A stretch of DNA of 64,000 nt, taken from Gammaproteobacteria bacterium UBA7310. Its GTDB lineage: Bacteria; Pseudomonadota; Gammaproteobacteria; Pseudomonadales; Ketobacteraceae. Below are positions 35,168 to 45,677 of this stretch, one piece after another (within the stretch, counting starts at the first letter, position 1; every line of letters begins with the position of its first letter). The stretch spans positions 358,324 through 422,323 of the forward strand of contig DKQK01000025.1 in assembly GCA_002471665.1 (NCBI GenBank), written 5' to 3'. The position numbers were made by a program, and so were the translations under genes. The notes below the pieces were generated by a model. The model worked only from the letters and a program-made list of their open reading frames with translations. It was not told the origin of the DNA and made no database searches.

Positions 35168-36403
35168 TTACGTGGCTTCGTGCGGATCTTTATCCAGATT
35201 GAAGCCATTGTGAAGCGCCCGAACTGCCAGTTCCAGATACTTTTCTTCGATTACCACCGATATCTTGATCTCAGATGTAGAGATCATCTGAATATTGATG
35301 GACTCTTCAGCCAGTACCTTGAACATTCTGCTCGCCACACCGGCATGGGAACGCATTCCCACCCCAACCATGGACACCTTGGCGACGGAAGCATCTGACT
35401 GTACTTCCTTGGCCCCAATCTCTGAAGCAATACCCTTCAGCACATTGGTGGCCTTTTCCATTTCGTTTTTGTGGACCGTGAAAGTGAAATCGGTGGTGTT
35501 ATCCGCACCCACGTTTTGCACGATCATGTCCACTTCTATATTGGCGTCTCCCACGGGGCCCAAAATTCGGTAGGCCGCACCCGGGATATCCGGTACACCG
35601 CGTACAATGATCTTGGCTTCATCGCGGTTAAATGCAATTCCCGAAATAACTGGTTGTTCCATGGGATCCTCTTGATCAACGGTAATTAGCGTGCCCGGGC
35701 CGTCTGCAAAACTGGACAGCACCCGGAGTGGTACATTGTACTTGCCGGCAAACTCCACAGACCGAATCTGCAACACCTTTGAGCCCTGACTGGCCATTTC
35801 CAGCATTTCCTCAAAGGTGATCTGGTCCAGGCGCCGAGCGTTGCTCACCACCCGGGGATCGGTGGTGTAAACGCCGTCAACATCGGTGTAAATCTGGCAT
35901 TCATCCGCCTTTAACGCCGCCGCCAGCGCGACCCCGGTGGTATCCGATCCACCTCGCCCCAAAGTGGTGATGTTACCCTGCTCATCCACGCCCTGGAAAC
36001 CGGCAACCACAACCACCCGGCCCCGGGCCAGATCGGAACGAATCCGCTCCGCATCGATTTCCTGGATACGCGCTTTGCCATGAGCATCGTCGGTCAGAAT
36101 ACGTACCTGGCCACCGGTATAAGAACGCGCGTCATAACCGTCGCTCTGCAACGCCATGCTCAGCAGCGCAATGGTAACCTGCTCACCGGTGGTCACCAGA
36201 ACATCCAGCTCTCTGGGTGAAGGTTGCTGGGTGATTTCATTGGCCAGGGCCAGCAAGCGGTTGGTTTCGCCGCTCATCGCCGACACCACAACCACCACGT
36301 CATGGCCGTCATCCCGAAATCGCTCAACACGTTTGGCGACATTCCGGATGCGCTCGATGGTACCCACTGATGTACCACCGTATTTTTGAACAATTAGTGC
36401 CAT
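35168..36403 (-). CDS. lysC: Aspartate kinase LysC
   Basis: Phosphorylates aspartate, the first step to lysine, threonine, methionine and diaminopimelate. It has 411 residues. The kinase domain starts MALIVQKYGGTSVGTIERIRNVAKRV and contains GFQGVDEQGNITTLGRGGSDTTGVALAAAL. Two C-terminal ACT domains (about 260-410) should bind lysine and/or threonine for feedback. It lies between alaS and csrA, as in pseudomonads. Confidence 0.97.
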   Translation of the reverse strand: MALIVQKYGGTSVGTIERIRNVAKRVERFRDDGHDVVVVVSAMSGETNRLLALANEITQQPSPRELDVLVTTGEQVTIALLSMALQSDGYDARSYTGGQVRILTDDAHGKARIQEIDAERIRSDLARGRVVVVAGFQGVDEQGNITTLGRGGSDTTGVALAAALKADECQIYTDVDGVYTTDPRVVSNARRLDQITFEEMLEMASQGSKVLQIRSVEFAGKYNVPLRVLSSFADGPGTLITVDQEDPMEQPVISGIAFNRDEAKIIVRGVPDIPGAAYRILGPVGDANIEVDMIVQNVGADNTTDFTFTVHKNEMEKATNVLKGIASEIGAKEVQSDASVAKVSMVGVGMRSHAGVASRMFKVLAEESINIQMISTSEIKISVVIEEKYLELAVRALHNGFNLDKDPHEAT

Positions 36404-36554
36404 TGCTATATTTCTTAGAAAGGATTAAGGGTTATAGATTCCAGACCGGGCTGGCGGCTGAAAAAGATACCTGTTCCGCAGAGCAAACGAAAGGCCCGTA
36501 TTGTATACCTTTTGTTGTTAGACAAAAGTACTGCCGGGCTAAATTTCGTACAAA

Positions 36555-39152
<2,598 letters not shown>

Positions 39153-39283
39153 AGCAGTGGCTAACTGAACTCGCTGTATGGGTAATTTAGGGGAGACCGG
39201 CCGTGAAACGAGGCTGTCTGCAAGGTGCGCAGTTTACCATCTATTACGGCTATTGCATCCAGGCGGGGCCAATAATGGTATCT

Positions 39284-39736
39284 TCAGGGGTCCGTTGGGT
39301 CAAAATCCAGGGCATAACGTATCTGTTCCAGGGTGAAGCCACGGTACTGTAAAAACCGCATCTGCTTGGCCCGCACCTTGAGATCTGTGGTTTGATGGTC
39401 GCCAAACCGGCGCCGAAAGGTGTTCAGGGCCTGCTCAAACCAGTCCACCGGATGATCAGCCAGCGCCTGCTGGATAAGGTCCTGGGCAATGCCTTTCTGT
39501 TTCAGTTCCGATTGAATGCGAATGGGTCCGTGGCCCTGGCTGATCCTGCCCCTGACCAGAGAATCGGCGAACCGGTAGTCACTTTGCAGGCCCTGCTGCA
39601 CCAGTCCGTCCAATACCTGTTCCACCAGCTCGGGATCAAACTTTGACGCCAAACGTGAGATCAGCTCGCGCGCGCTGTAATCCCTGCGCGCCAGCAATTG
39701 AATCAGTTTCTCCCGAATGGCCTGTTCGGCTTCCAT
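39284..39736 (-). CDS. recX: Regulatory protein RecX
   Basis: RecX limits RecA filament growth. The product has 150 residues with three-helix repeats: LIQLLARRDYSARELISRLASKF, RFADSLVRGRISQGHGPIRIQSELKQKGI and QMRFLQYRGFTLEQIRYALD. It is normally next to recA. Here it sits next to alaS as in E. coli, but recA is 5.9 kb upstream (45678-46709). It is 5 bp downstream of an unknown gene, so it probably no longer shares the recA promoter. Confidence 0.93.
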   Translation of the reverse strand: MEAEQAIREKLIQLLARRDYSARELISRLASKFDPELVEQVLDGLVQQGLQSDYRFADSLVRGRISQGHGPIRIQSELKQKGIAQDLIQQALADHPVDWFEQALNTFRRRFGDHQTTDLKVRAKQMRFLQYRGFTLEQIRYALDFDPTDP

Positions 39737-39741
39737 AACAG

Positions 39742-40443
39742 TCAGGCAACCGTCTCCGAGGCCAGGCGCCTCACCAGGCTTTCCAGGCGATTCAAGGCCT
39801 CTTCCGGCGTCATGCCCTTCAACTGGCGGCGGGCATCAAACTCGGCCTGGGCCTCCGGCTTGGTTTTGGCCGGGCGCCGGCCTTTGTCATCCCCTTCCTG
39901 AACCTGGCGCAGCAGCGCAGTCAGTTCCAGCTTTTGCTGTTTACCCGCCTGCAATCCAGCCACCTGTTTACTGGCCCGCTCCAGCCTCTGTTTCAGCTCC
40001 GCCGTCAGCCGCTCCGGTGCGGCCTGAGACGCCGCTTTGGCAACTTTTTGCTGGGCCGACTTCAACATCGGGCTATCCGGTGCCCTGCTCTTCGCCACCG
40101 GCCGGGACTGAGTGATTTTCCGCGGTGGCGGCGCGATTACCGCAGGCGGTTTGCTTCGGTTCAGGGCCTGCTCTCCCTCTTCCACCAACTCATCGAAAAC
40201 CCGTTGCGACTCTTCCAAAACCAAATTCACGGTACCGGTTCCCAACGTACTGAGACGCCCAACAATAGTATCGGATCGACCGTAGGCGTGCCCCACTTCC
40301 ATAATCTGTCGGTATAAACGTGTACGCTCTGAATCCACAATACTGGCCAGCCCGACACCGGCCAGGCCAACTTTACGCAGATTGATACTTATTTTTTCGG
40401 CAAAGGACAGGTCTTCCGACACCAAGTCAGCTAACTTTCCCAT
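39742..40443 (-). CDS. Unknown protein with an N-terminal phasin-like stretch, upstream of recX
   Basis: Not firmly recognised. The 233 residues comprise a helical N-terminus (about 1-95, KISINLRKVGLAGVGLASIVDSERTRLYRQIMEVGHAYG and LVLEESQRVFDELVEEGEQAL). Its GLAGVG...LxxxxEEGE pattern faintly recalls phasins of polyhydroxyalkanoate granules. A Pro/Lys/Arg-rich low-complexity linker and a charged helical tail (MTPEEALNRLESLVRRLASE) follow. There is no signal peptide. It is tightly coupled to recX. The phasin idea is inference only. Confidence 0.7.
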   Translation of the reverse strand: MGKLADLVSEDLSFAEKISINLRKVGLAGVGLASIVDSERTRLYRQIMEVGHAYGRSDTIVGRLSTLGTGTVNLVLEESQRVFDELVEEGEQALNRSKPPAVIAPPPRKITQSRPVAKSRAPDSPMLKSAQQKVAKAASQAAPERLTAELKQRLERASKQVAGLQAGKQQKLELTALLRQVQEGDDKGRRPAKTKPEAQAEFDARRQLKGMTPEEALNRLESLVRRLASETVA

Positions 40444-40522
40444 TTCAAGTTCCCATGTTGTTAATGGAAGCCCTACGGCGCTCGGGCATTGCAGGTAATG
40501 CTACACAAATTCAGTAGAAATG

Positions 40523-40547
40523 AAAAAGCCCCATAAGCGGGGCTTTC
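40523..40547 (-). terminator. Terminator of the coiled-coil gene
   Basis: AAAGCCCC and GGGGCTTT form an 8-bp stem with a 6-nt loop followed by TTTTTC on the minus strand, 25 bp beyond the stop at 40572. Confidence 0.85.
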
Positions 40548-40571
40548 GTGTTACGGGCTATACCACAAGGG

Positions 40572-40871
40572 TCAGTCTTTCTTCTTGCTCATAAACTCGG
40601 ACTTGGCAGACAGAAAACCGAGTTTCAGTGAATCCCAGGCTAACTCGACCCCTTCCTTGATATCTTCCCAGGCTTCTTCAGCGGCATCTTCCAGTTTATC
40701 GAACTTGACCTTGAGTTCGGCACGCTTCTCTTTCAGTTCACTGAGGGTATTGTCCAGTTTTTGCTTGTACTCACCCTGAGCCTCATCCAGCTTGGATTCC
40801 AAACGTTCAATATCGTTTTCCCATTCCGCCAATTGCTGCTTCAGCTTTTCCATATACTCATGCTTGCTCAT
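40572..40871 (-). CDS. Small coiled-coil protein under a predicted Anr promoter
   Basis: Unknown function. The 99-residue, highly charged protein is an almost continuous heptad-like helix (MSKHEYMEKLKQQLAEWENDIERLESKLDEAQGEYKQKLDNTLSELKEKRAELKVKFDKLED). An acidic, Trp-containing segment (EAWEDIKEGVELAWDSLKLGF) follows. There is no signal peptide or membrane span. The start has GGGAGGAAG upstream. A perfect FNR/Anr box is centred 63-64 bp before the ATG, so induction by low oxygen is likely. It resembles small stress-induced coiled-coil proteins, but no specific family can be claimed. Confidence 0.88.
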   Translation of the reverse strand: MSKHEYMEKLKQQLAEWENDIERLESKLDEAQGEYKQKLDNTLSELKEKRAELKVKFDKLEDAAEEAWEDIKEGVELAWDSLKLGFLSAKSEFMSKKKD

Positions 40872-40927
40872 AATCTTCCTCCCGGTTGTTATGACTGAGA
40901 CTTTGGCAGATGCCGGGCCGCGTCATA

Positions 40928-40941
40928 TTGATACATATCAA
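40928..40941 (-). promoter_or_regulatory. FNR/Anr box upstream of the coiled-coil gene
   Basis: TTGAT-ACAT-ATCAA on the plus strand is a perfect match to the FNR/Anr consensus TTGAT-N4-ATCAA. Placed at -41.5, it predicts a start near 40893, leaving about 22 nt of leader that just holds the ribosome site. The -10 at that spacing is weak (CAAAGT), as in activator-dependent promoters. Confidence 0.85.
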
Positions 40942-40987
40942 GCAACTATTTCATAAACAAGACAAGCACATTCTTAGTCCGAATTGA

Positions 40988-42445
40988 TTACCCTGGATTG
41001 GAAAACGTCATAACGCCGTCATCCACCTCACCGTAGCGCAACATCGCCAGATCCAGAGCATAATTCTGGTGCAGTTTCCAGGGAGCCTTGTTGCCCTGAC
41101 GAGGCAGCTTGGGCAGGGCTCGTTTTACATAGCCGGACTGCATGTCCAGAAACGGCACTTCATGAACCGAGCTGTCGGAGAGGCGCGGAGTTGCCTGATG
41201 CATGCCTTTTTTGTCCATGGTTTTCAGCAGGCGGCACAGGTACTCCAGTGTAATATCGGCTTTTAACGTCCAGCTGGCGTTGGTGTAACCAAACACCATG
41301 GCGAAATTGGGGATGTCCTTGAACATAACCCCCTTGTAGTTCATGGTTTGCGACATCTGTAACGGTTTGCCGTCCATCTCCAGTTCCATGCCACCCAACA
41401 ATTGCAAATCCAAACCGGTCGCTGTGATGATGATATCCGCTTCCAATTCCTGCCCTGATTTCAGCAGAATTCCTTTCTCCGTGAAGGTGTCGATATGATC
41501 GGTCACCACCGAAGCCTTACCATGGCGAATCGCCTTAAACAAATCACCATTGGGTACTGCACACAATCGCTCATCCCATGGATTGTAGCTGGGAGAAAAG
41601 TGCTTCATATCGAAGTTGTCACCCACCTGACGGCGCACCTGGGATAACAGCAGGCGACGGATCGCCTTGGGTTTGGCCCGCGCCAGTTTGTAAAAGAACA
41701 TCTGGAAGCCCACATTACGGGTACGGGCCATACGGTAAACCACTTTGGCGGGAAGATACTTGCGCAGTTTGTTTGACAGCTTGTCCCGCAACGGCACACT
41801 GGCAACATAAGATGGCGACCGCTGCAGCATGGTGATATGAGCCGTCTTCTCAGCCATGGCCGGTATCAGGGTCACTGCGGTGGCGCCACTGCCAATAACG
41901 ACAACCTTCTTACCACTGTAATCCAGGTTCTCGGGCCAGTGCTGTGGGTGCACTATCTGGCCTTCGAAGCGATCGCGCCCAGGAAACTCGGGGGTATAAC
42001 CCGCTGCATAATTGTAGTAACCGGTACAGCCCAGCAAGAACCGGCATTCGATCTGAATTACCTCACCGCTATCCACTTTTTGCACATCCACTGTCCAGGT
42101 TGCACGATCAGTGCACCAGGAGGCTTTCAAGGACTTATGCCCAAAGCGCACATGCTTTTCCACTCCGTACTCACGGGCCGTTTCCTGAATGTACGTTCGA
42201 ATATCAGGGCCATCGGCAATGGCTTTCGGATTGGTCCAGGGTTTGAAGTTGTAGCCCAGGGTGTACATGTCAGAATCCGAGCGAATGCCGGGATAACGGA
42301 AAAGATCCCAGGTCCCACCGATCGCCTGTCGGCCTTCCAGTATGGCGTAGGATTTTCCAGGCAGTTTTTTCTGCAGATGACAGGCGGCCCCAATACCGGA
42401 AAGGCCAGCACCGATAATCAACACATCCACGAATTCCATCGTCAT
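40988..42445 (-). CDS. FAD-dependent monooxygenase, Baeyer-Villiger type
   Basis: A 485-residue flavoprotein that probably oxygenates ketones or related carbonyl compounds with NADPH and O2. The FAD site is IIGAGLSGIGAACHL (about 10-24). The Baeyer-Villiger fingerprint FxGxxxHxxxWP is complete as FEGQIVHPQHWP (about 158-170). The NADPH site VVIGSGATAVTL follows. The family resembles EthA-like monooxygenases. It has its own promoter region (42446-42640); no FNR box could be assigned to it. The substrate is unknown, but ketone/alkane-type oxidation would fit a marine hydrocarbon degrader. Confidence 0.93.
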   Translation of the reverse strand: MTMEFVDVLIIGAGLSGIGAACHLQKKLPGKSYAILEGRQAIGGTWDLFRYPGIRSDSDMYTLGYNFKPWTNPKAIADGPDIRTYIQETAREYGVEKHVRFGHKSLKASWCTDRATWTVDVQKVDSGEVIQIECRFLLGCTGYYNYAAGYTPEFPGRDRFEGQIVHPQHWPENLDYSGKKVVVIGSGATAVTLIPAMAEKTAHITMLQRSPSYVASVPLRDKLSNKLRKYLPAKVVYRMARTRNVGFQMFFYKLARAKPKAIRRLLLSQVRRQVGDNFDMKHFSPSYNPWDERLCAVPNGDLFKAIRHGKASVVTDHIDTFTEKGILLKSGQELEADIIITATGLDLQLLGGMELEMDGKPLQMSQTMNYKGVMFKDIPNFAMVFGYTNASWTLKADITLEYLCRLLKTMDKKGMHQATPRLSDSSVHEVPFLDMQSGYVKRALPKLPRQGNKAPWKLHQNYALDLAMLRYGEVDDGVMTFSNPG

Positions 42446-42644
42446 ACCAAGCTCTCTATCACTATGATTTTATTAGAATTTAAACAACCTACCGGCCATT
42501 TAACCAAGCCAACTCTCGTGTAGCACAAAATTAAACCACTCAGCTTAGACATAGAACAATAAAATCACCGCCCTGTCACTGTCAATAAGGACCAACATTT
42601 GGTTTTTTGAGTCAATACAGTACGCAGACACAGTGCTGATGAAG

Positions 42645-42686
42645 TTGATACACATCAATTGAAATTTTCCCGGCCGGCCTTATAAA
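42645..42686 (+). promoter_or_regulatory. Class II FNR/Anr promoter of hsp20
   Basis: A perfect FNR box TTGAT-ACAC-ATCAA (42645-42658) is followed by -10 TATAAA (42681-42686). With a start near 42693 the box centre is at -41.5, the classical class II position. The leader is about 29 nt and contains GGAGGG. Confidence 0.88.
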
Positions 42687-42721
42687 CATCCCTGTAACAC
42701 TTACCTAGCGGAGGGAATCAC

Positions 42722-43171
42722 ATGACTACGTCAAAACAAATGAGCAACTCGTTACGCGGATTTGACAATTTCCAGCAGTTGGTGGACAACTTCTTCGGGC
42801 GCAGCAGCGGTGGATTTCCCGCCTTTGCTGACGAGGCTTTCAATATGCCGGCCACTGATATTTCCGAGAACGAATCAGAGTACAGCATCAGTGCGGAACT
42901 GCCTGGCATCCGCAAGGAAGACATCGATGTATCGCTACACGATGGTGTGCTGTCCATTGAAGCCCACAGCAAAAGCGAGCACGAGGAGAAAGGCGACAAA
43001 CAGATTCGCTCTGAGCGGCGTTATGGCAAATTTGTGCGGCGTTTCACCCTGGGGGACCATGTCGATGATGGCGCGGTACAGGCGACATTCGAAAACGGCG
43101 TGCTCAAACTGATTGTTAAGAAAAGCGCCCCACAGGAAGCGCCCAAACCGAAAACCATCCCCATTGGATAA
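42722..43171 (+). CDS. Small heat shock protein, Hsp20/alpha-crystallin family
   Basis: An ATP-independent holdase chaperone of 149 residues. The N-terminal arm (about 1-45, MSNSLRGFDNFQQLVDNFFGRSSGG) is followed by the alpha-crystallin domain (about 46-135: PATDISENESEYSISAELPGIRKEDIDVSLHDGVLSIEAHSKSE...YGKFVRRFTLGDHVDDGAVQATFENGVLKLIVKK). The C-terminal PKPKTIPIG carries the I-x-I motif for oligomer contacts. It is driven by a predicted Anr promoter and lies next to anr, convergent with it. Confidence 0.95.
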   Translation: MTTSKQMSNSLRGFDNFQQLVDNFFGRSSGGFPAFADEAFNMPATDISENESEYSISAELPGIRKEDIDVSLHDGVLSIEAHSKSEHEEKGDKQIRSERRYGKFVRRFTLGDHVDDGAVQATFENGVLKLIVKKSAPQEAPKPKTIPIG

Positions 43172-43178
43172 ACAAAAA

Positions 43179-43200
43179 AGGCGCACCGCAAGGTGCGCCT
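43179..43200. terminator. Hairpin between convergent hsp20 and anr
   Basis: AGGCGCACC and GGTGCGCCT form a 9-bp stem with loop GCAA. On the minus strand it is followed by TTTTTTG, so it terminates anr well. On the plus strand the T-run is poor, so it may only partly stop hsp20. Confidence 0.85.
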
Positions 43201-43222
43201 CTTCCAGGCCTGAAGGCCGATC

Positions 43223-43984
43223 TCAGGCGGACTTCACCTTTGACTCCATGCCATTGGACATGTGACACAGGCCCTGCATATCAAGGACTTCCACTTCCTT
43301 GCCATCAACGAAGATAACACCCTGTTTCTGCAAACGGGTGAAGACACGGGAGACGGTTTCTACCGCCAACCCCAGAAAGTTACCGATGTCGTTGCGCGAC
43401 ATGGGCAGCCGAAAACCGGAAGCAGATAATCCACGCTTTGTATGCCGGGTAGAAATACTTAACAGAAGCGATGCAATGCGCTCTTCCGCGCTCTTCTTAC
43501 TGAGCAACATGATCAACTGCTGGTCCGCCTGAATCTCTTTACTCATCAATTGAAAGAAATGACGTTGCAGAGACGGTATCTGGGCTGAAAGCACTTCCAG
43601 CTTATCAAACGGTATCTCACATACCGCTGCCGTCTCCAGTGCCTTGGCCGAGTTGGAATGAATATTGGTGCTGATTCCATCCACGCCCAACACTTCCCCC
43701 GGCAGATAAAAACCGGTTACCTGCTCTTCACCGTCTTCCGTCACCGAGTAGGTTTTGATGGTTCCGCTGCGAACCGCAAAGATCGATGCAAAGGGGTCAC
43801 TGGCGCGAAACAGGTGCTCGCCTTTTTTCAACGGCTTGCTGCGCTTAATAATGTTATCCAGCTCGTTAAGCTGGGTGTTACTTACCGCCACGGGGAGGCA
43901 TATTGGATTCAGGCTACAATCCGTGCAGGATACGTTGATATTGCGGGTAGGAACGCGGTTCTGGGATTCGTGCTCTGAAGACAT
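43223..43984 (-). CDS. anr: Oxygen-sensing transcription regulator Anr/Fnr
   Basis: Crp/Fnr family activator of low-oxygen genes. The 253-residue protein has Cys at 20, 23, 29 (CTDCSLNPIC) and 122 (TAAVCEIP), the same numbers as the [4Fe-4S] ligands of E. coli FNR, so oxygen sensing is expected. The cyclic-nucleotide-fold domain, dimer helix and C-terminal helix-turn-helix (RNDIGNFLGLAVETVSRVFTRLQKQGVI, with the E-x-x-SR recognition residues) are complete. It should bind the TTGAT-N4-ATCAA sites around it. hemN lies upstream, as in pseudomonads. Confidence 0.96.
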   Translation of the reverse strand: MSSEHESQNRVPTRNINVSCTDCSLNPICLPVAVSNTQLNELDNIIKRSKPLKKGEHLFRASDPFASIFAVRSGTIKTYSVTEDGEEQVTGFYLPGEVLGVDGISTNIHSNSAKALETAAVCEIPFDKLEVLSAQIPSLQRHFFQLMSKEIQADQQLIMLLSKKSAEERIASLLLSISTRHTKRGLSASGFRLPMSRNDIGNFLGLAVETVSRVFTRLQKQGVIFVDGKEVEVLDMQGLCHMSNGMESKVKSA

Positions 43985-44023
43985 AGGTGATTCCGTGCTG
44001 AATAACTGGGGCAGTCGTACTCA

Positions 44024-44037
44024 TTGAACTAGTTCAG
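44024..44037 (-). promoter_or_regulatory. Possible FNR-like palindrome upstream of anr
   Basis: TTGAA-CTAG-TTCAG is a degenerate FNR-type palindrome with core TGAACTAGTTCA, 40-54 bp before the anr ATG. It lies too close to the gene for class II activation and would more likely be autorepressive. The match is imperfect. Confidence 0.35.
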
Positions 44038-44061
44038 CGATACTAACACGGTTTTACACAC

Positions 44062-45471
44062 CTAGAGAACTCTTGAAAAACGTCTTCCCTCTTTCACATG
44101 TTGCGGCAAATAGACATCAAACAGCATGCATATCTTCCTCACCACCAGGCGCCCCTTGGGGGTGACGTTATACACACCGTTTTGCAGGGACAACAGCCCG
44201 GCATTCACAAACTCATTCAAGCTTTTGATTTCACTTGAAAAGTAGTGTTCAAAACGAATACCAAACTGCGATTCTATCTGGGCCGGAATGAGCCAGTTCT
44301 GACACAGAAGTGACATGATGACCGCGCGACGGATTTCATCATCGGTTGACAGCACCACGCCCGCATTCAGTGGTGAGTTGTTTTCCTCCACAAGACCCTG
44401 ATACTCAGTGATGGATTTGGTGTTCTGGCAGTAAATATTGTTGATCAGACTGATGGATGATACCCCCAGCCCAACCAGATCAGCGTCTTTAAAGGTAGTG
44501 TATCCCTGAAAGTTCCGGTGCAAACTGCCTTCAGCCTGCGCCAGTGCCAGCTCATCGGTTGGTTTGGCAAAATGATCCATTCCGATATAGACATAACCGG
44601 CATTCATAAGCTGATTGGAGGCGTCACATAATATTTGCAGCTTTTCTTCCGCCGGAGGCAGCGCTTCTTCCGGCAGCAAACTCTGGGATTTAAATCGCTG
44701 CGGCAGGTGAGCGTAATTAAACAAAGAAATTCGATCCGGTGACAGGTCGATTACTTTTGTTATGGTCTCGCGAACCGATGCAACCGTCTGGTACGGTAAT
44801 CCATAGATCAGATCAAAGTTAACAGACCGATACTGATAGTTTCTGGCCGCCTGCAGCAAGTCTCTGATCTGCTCATAAGACTGCACCCGGTTAATGGCTT
44901 CCTGAACCCGTTGGTCAAAATCCTGAATGCCCAGGCTGATCCGGTTAAAACCAAGCCCCTTGAGTAAACCAAGCTTGTTCCCATCGATGGTGCGGGGATC
45001 GATCTCGATGGAGTATTCACCCCGTTCGGGTTCCACCAGATGAAAATGTCGGCCAATCTCAAACCACAGCTCTGTCAACTCGGCATCACTGTAATAGGTC
45101 GGTGTACCTCCACCCCAATGCATCTGATAAACCGGGCGCGCAGCATCGAAATCCTTCGACTTTAATCTGATCTCTTTGATTAATGCATCCAGATAGCGGC
45201 GCTTTTTCTCATCACTTTGGGTAATAACCTTGTTGCAGGCGCAGTAATAGCAAAGGGATGCACAAAACGGTAAGTGCACATACAGGGAGAGCGGCATGCG
45301 GGAGGCATTACTACGGCCTACCGCATCTTTGTAATCCTGATCGGTGAATTCTTCATGGAACTGCAACGCGGTAGGGTAGGAGGTATAACGAGGGCCCGCT
45401 ACATCGTGCAGCCTGATAAACTCACTGTCCCATAGTGAATCCTGACCTGACTCTTCTTTCACCAAACGCAT
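44062..45471 (-). CDS. hemN: Oxygen-independent coproporphyrinogen III oxidase HemN
   Basis: Radical SAM enzyme that converts coproporphyrinogen III to protoporphyrinogen IX without oxygen. The 469-residue protein has the HemN-specific C70-ASL-C74-YY-C77-A-C79 cluster motif, GGGTPTY, and the C-terminal HemN domain. The N-terminal YTSYPTALQFHEEF is typical of true HemN rather than HemW. It has a predicted Anr promoter at 45520-45560, consistent with anaerobic use. Confidence 0.97.
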   Translation of the reverse strand: MRLVKEESGQDSLWDSEFIRLHDVAGPRYTSYPTALQFHEEFTDQDYKDAVGRSNASRMPLSLYVHLPFCASLCYYCACNKVITQSDEKKRRYLDALIKEIRLKSKDFDAARPVYQMHWGGGTPTYYSDAELTELWFEIGRHFHLVEPERGEYSIEIDPRTIDGNKLGLLKGLGFNRISLGIQDFDQRVQEAINRVQSYEQIRDLLQAARNYQYRSVNFDLIYGLPYQTVASVRETITKVIDLSPDRISLFNYAHLPQRFKSQSLLPEEALPPAEEKLQILCDASNQLMNAGYVYIGMDHFAKPTDELALAQAEGSLHRNFQGYTTFKDADLVGLGVSSISLINNIYCQNTKSITEYQGLVEENNSPLNAGVVLSTDDEIRRAVIMSLLCQNWLIPAQIESQFGIRFEHYFSSEIKSLNEFVNAGLLSLQNGVYNVTPKGRLVVRKICMLFDVYLPQHVKEGRRFSRVL

Positions 45472-45519
45472 AGAGTATTCCCGCTACCACTGAATATTTA
45501 CGAGTGTCATACACTGTGC

Positions 45520-45560
45520 ATTATGCTGAAACCCGAACAAGGTATCTTGACCCACGTCAA
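45520..45560 (-). promoter_or_regulatory. Class II FNR/Anr promoter of hemN
   Basis: TTGAC-CCAC-GTCAA (45547-45560) is a good Anr-type palindrome. On the minus strand a -10 CATAAT occupies 45525-45520. The start would be near 45513 and the box centre about -41, leaving a 42-nt leader. Confidence 0.83.
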
Positions 45561-45614
45561 CGCCAGGCATACGGGCGGGCAAAGTCCCCTCAAAGCGTTG
45601 ATCCAAAACAAAAA

Positions 45615-45638
45615 AGCCGACGCATTACTGCGTCGGCT
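45615..45638 (-). terminator. Terminator of recA
   Basis: AGCCGACGCA and TGCGTCGGCT form a perfect 10-bp stem with loop TTAC. On the minus strand it is followed by TTTTTTG, 40 bp after the recA stop. Confidence 0.92.
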
Positions 45639-45677
45639 AAACAACTTTGGACATTGTTTTAAACGAATACGACTACA

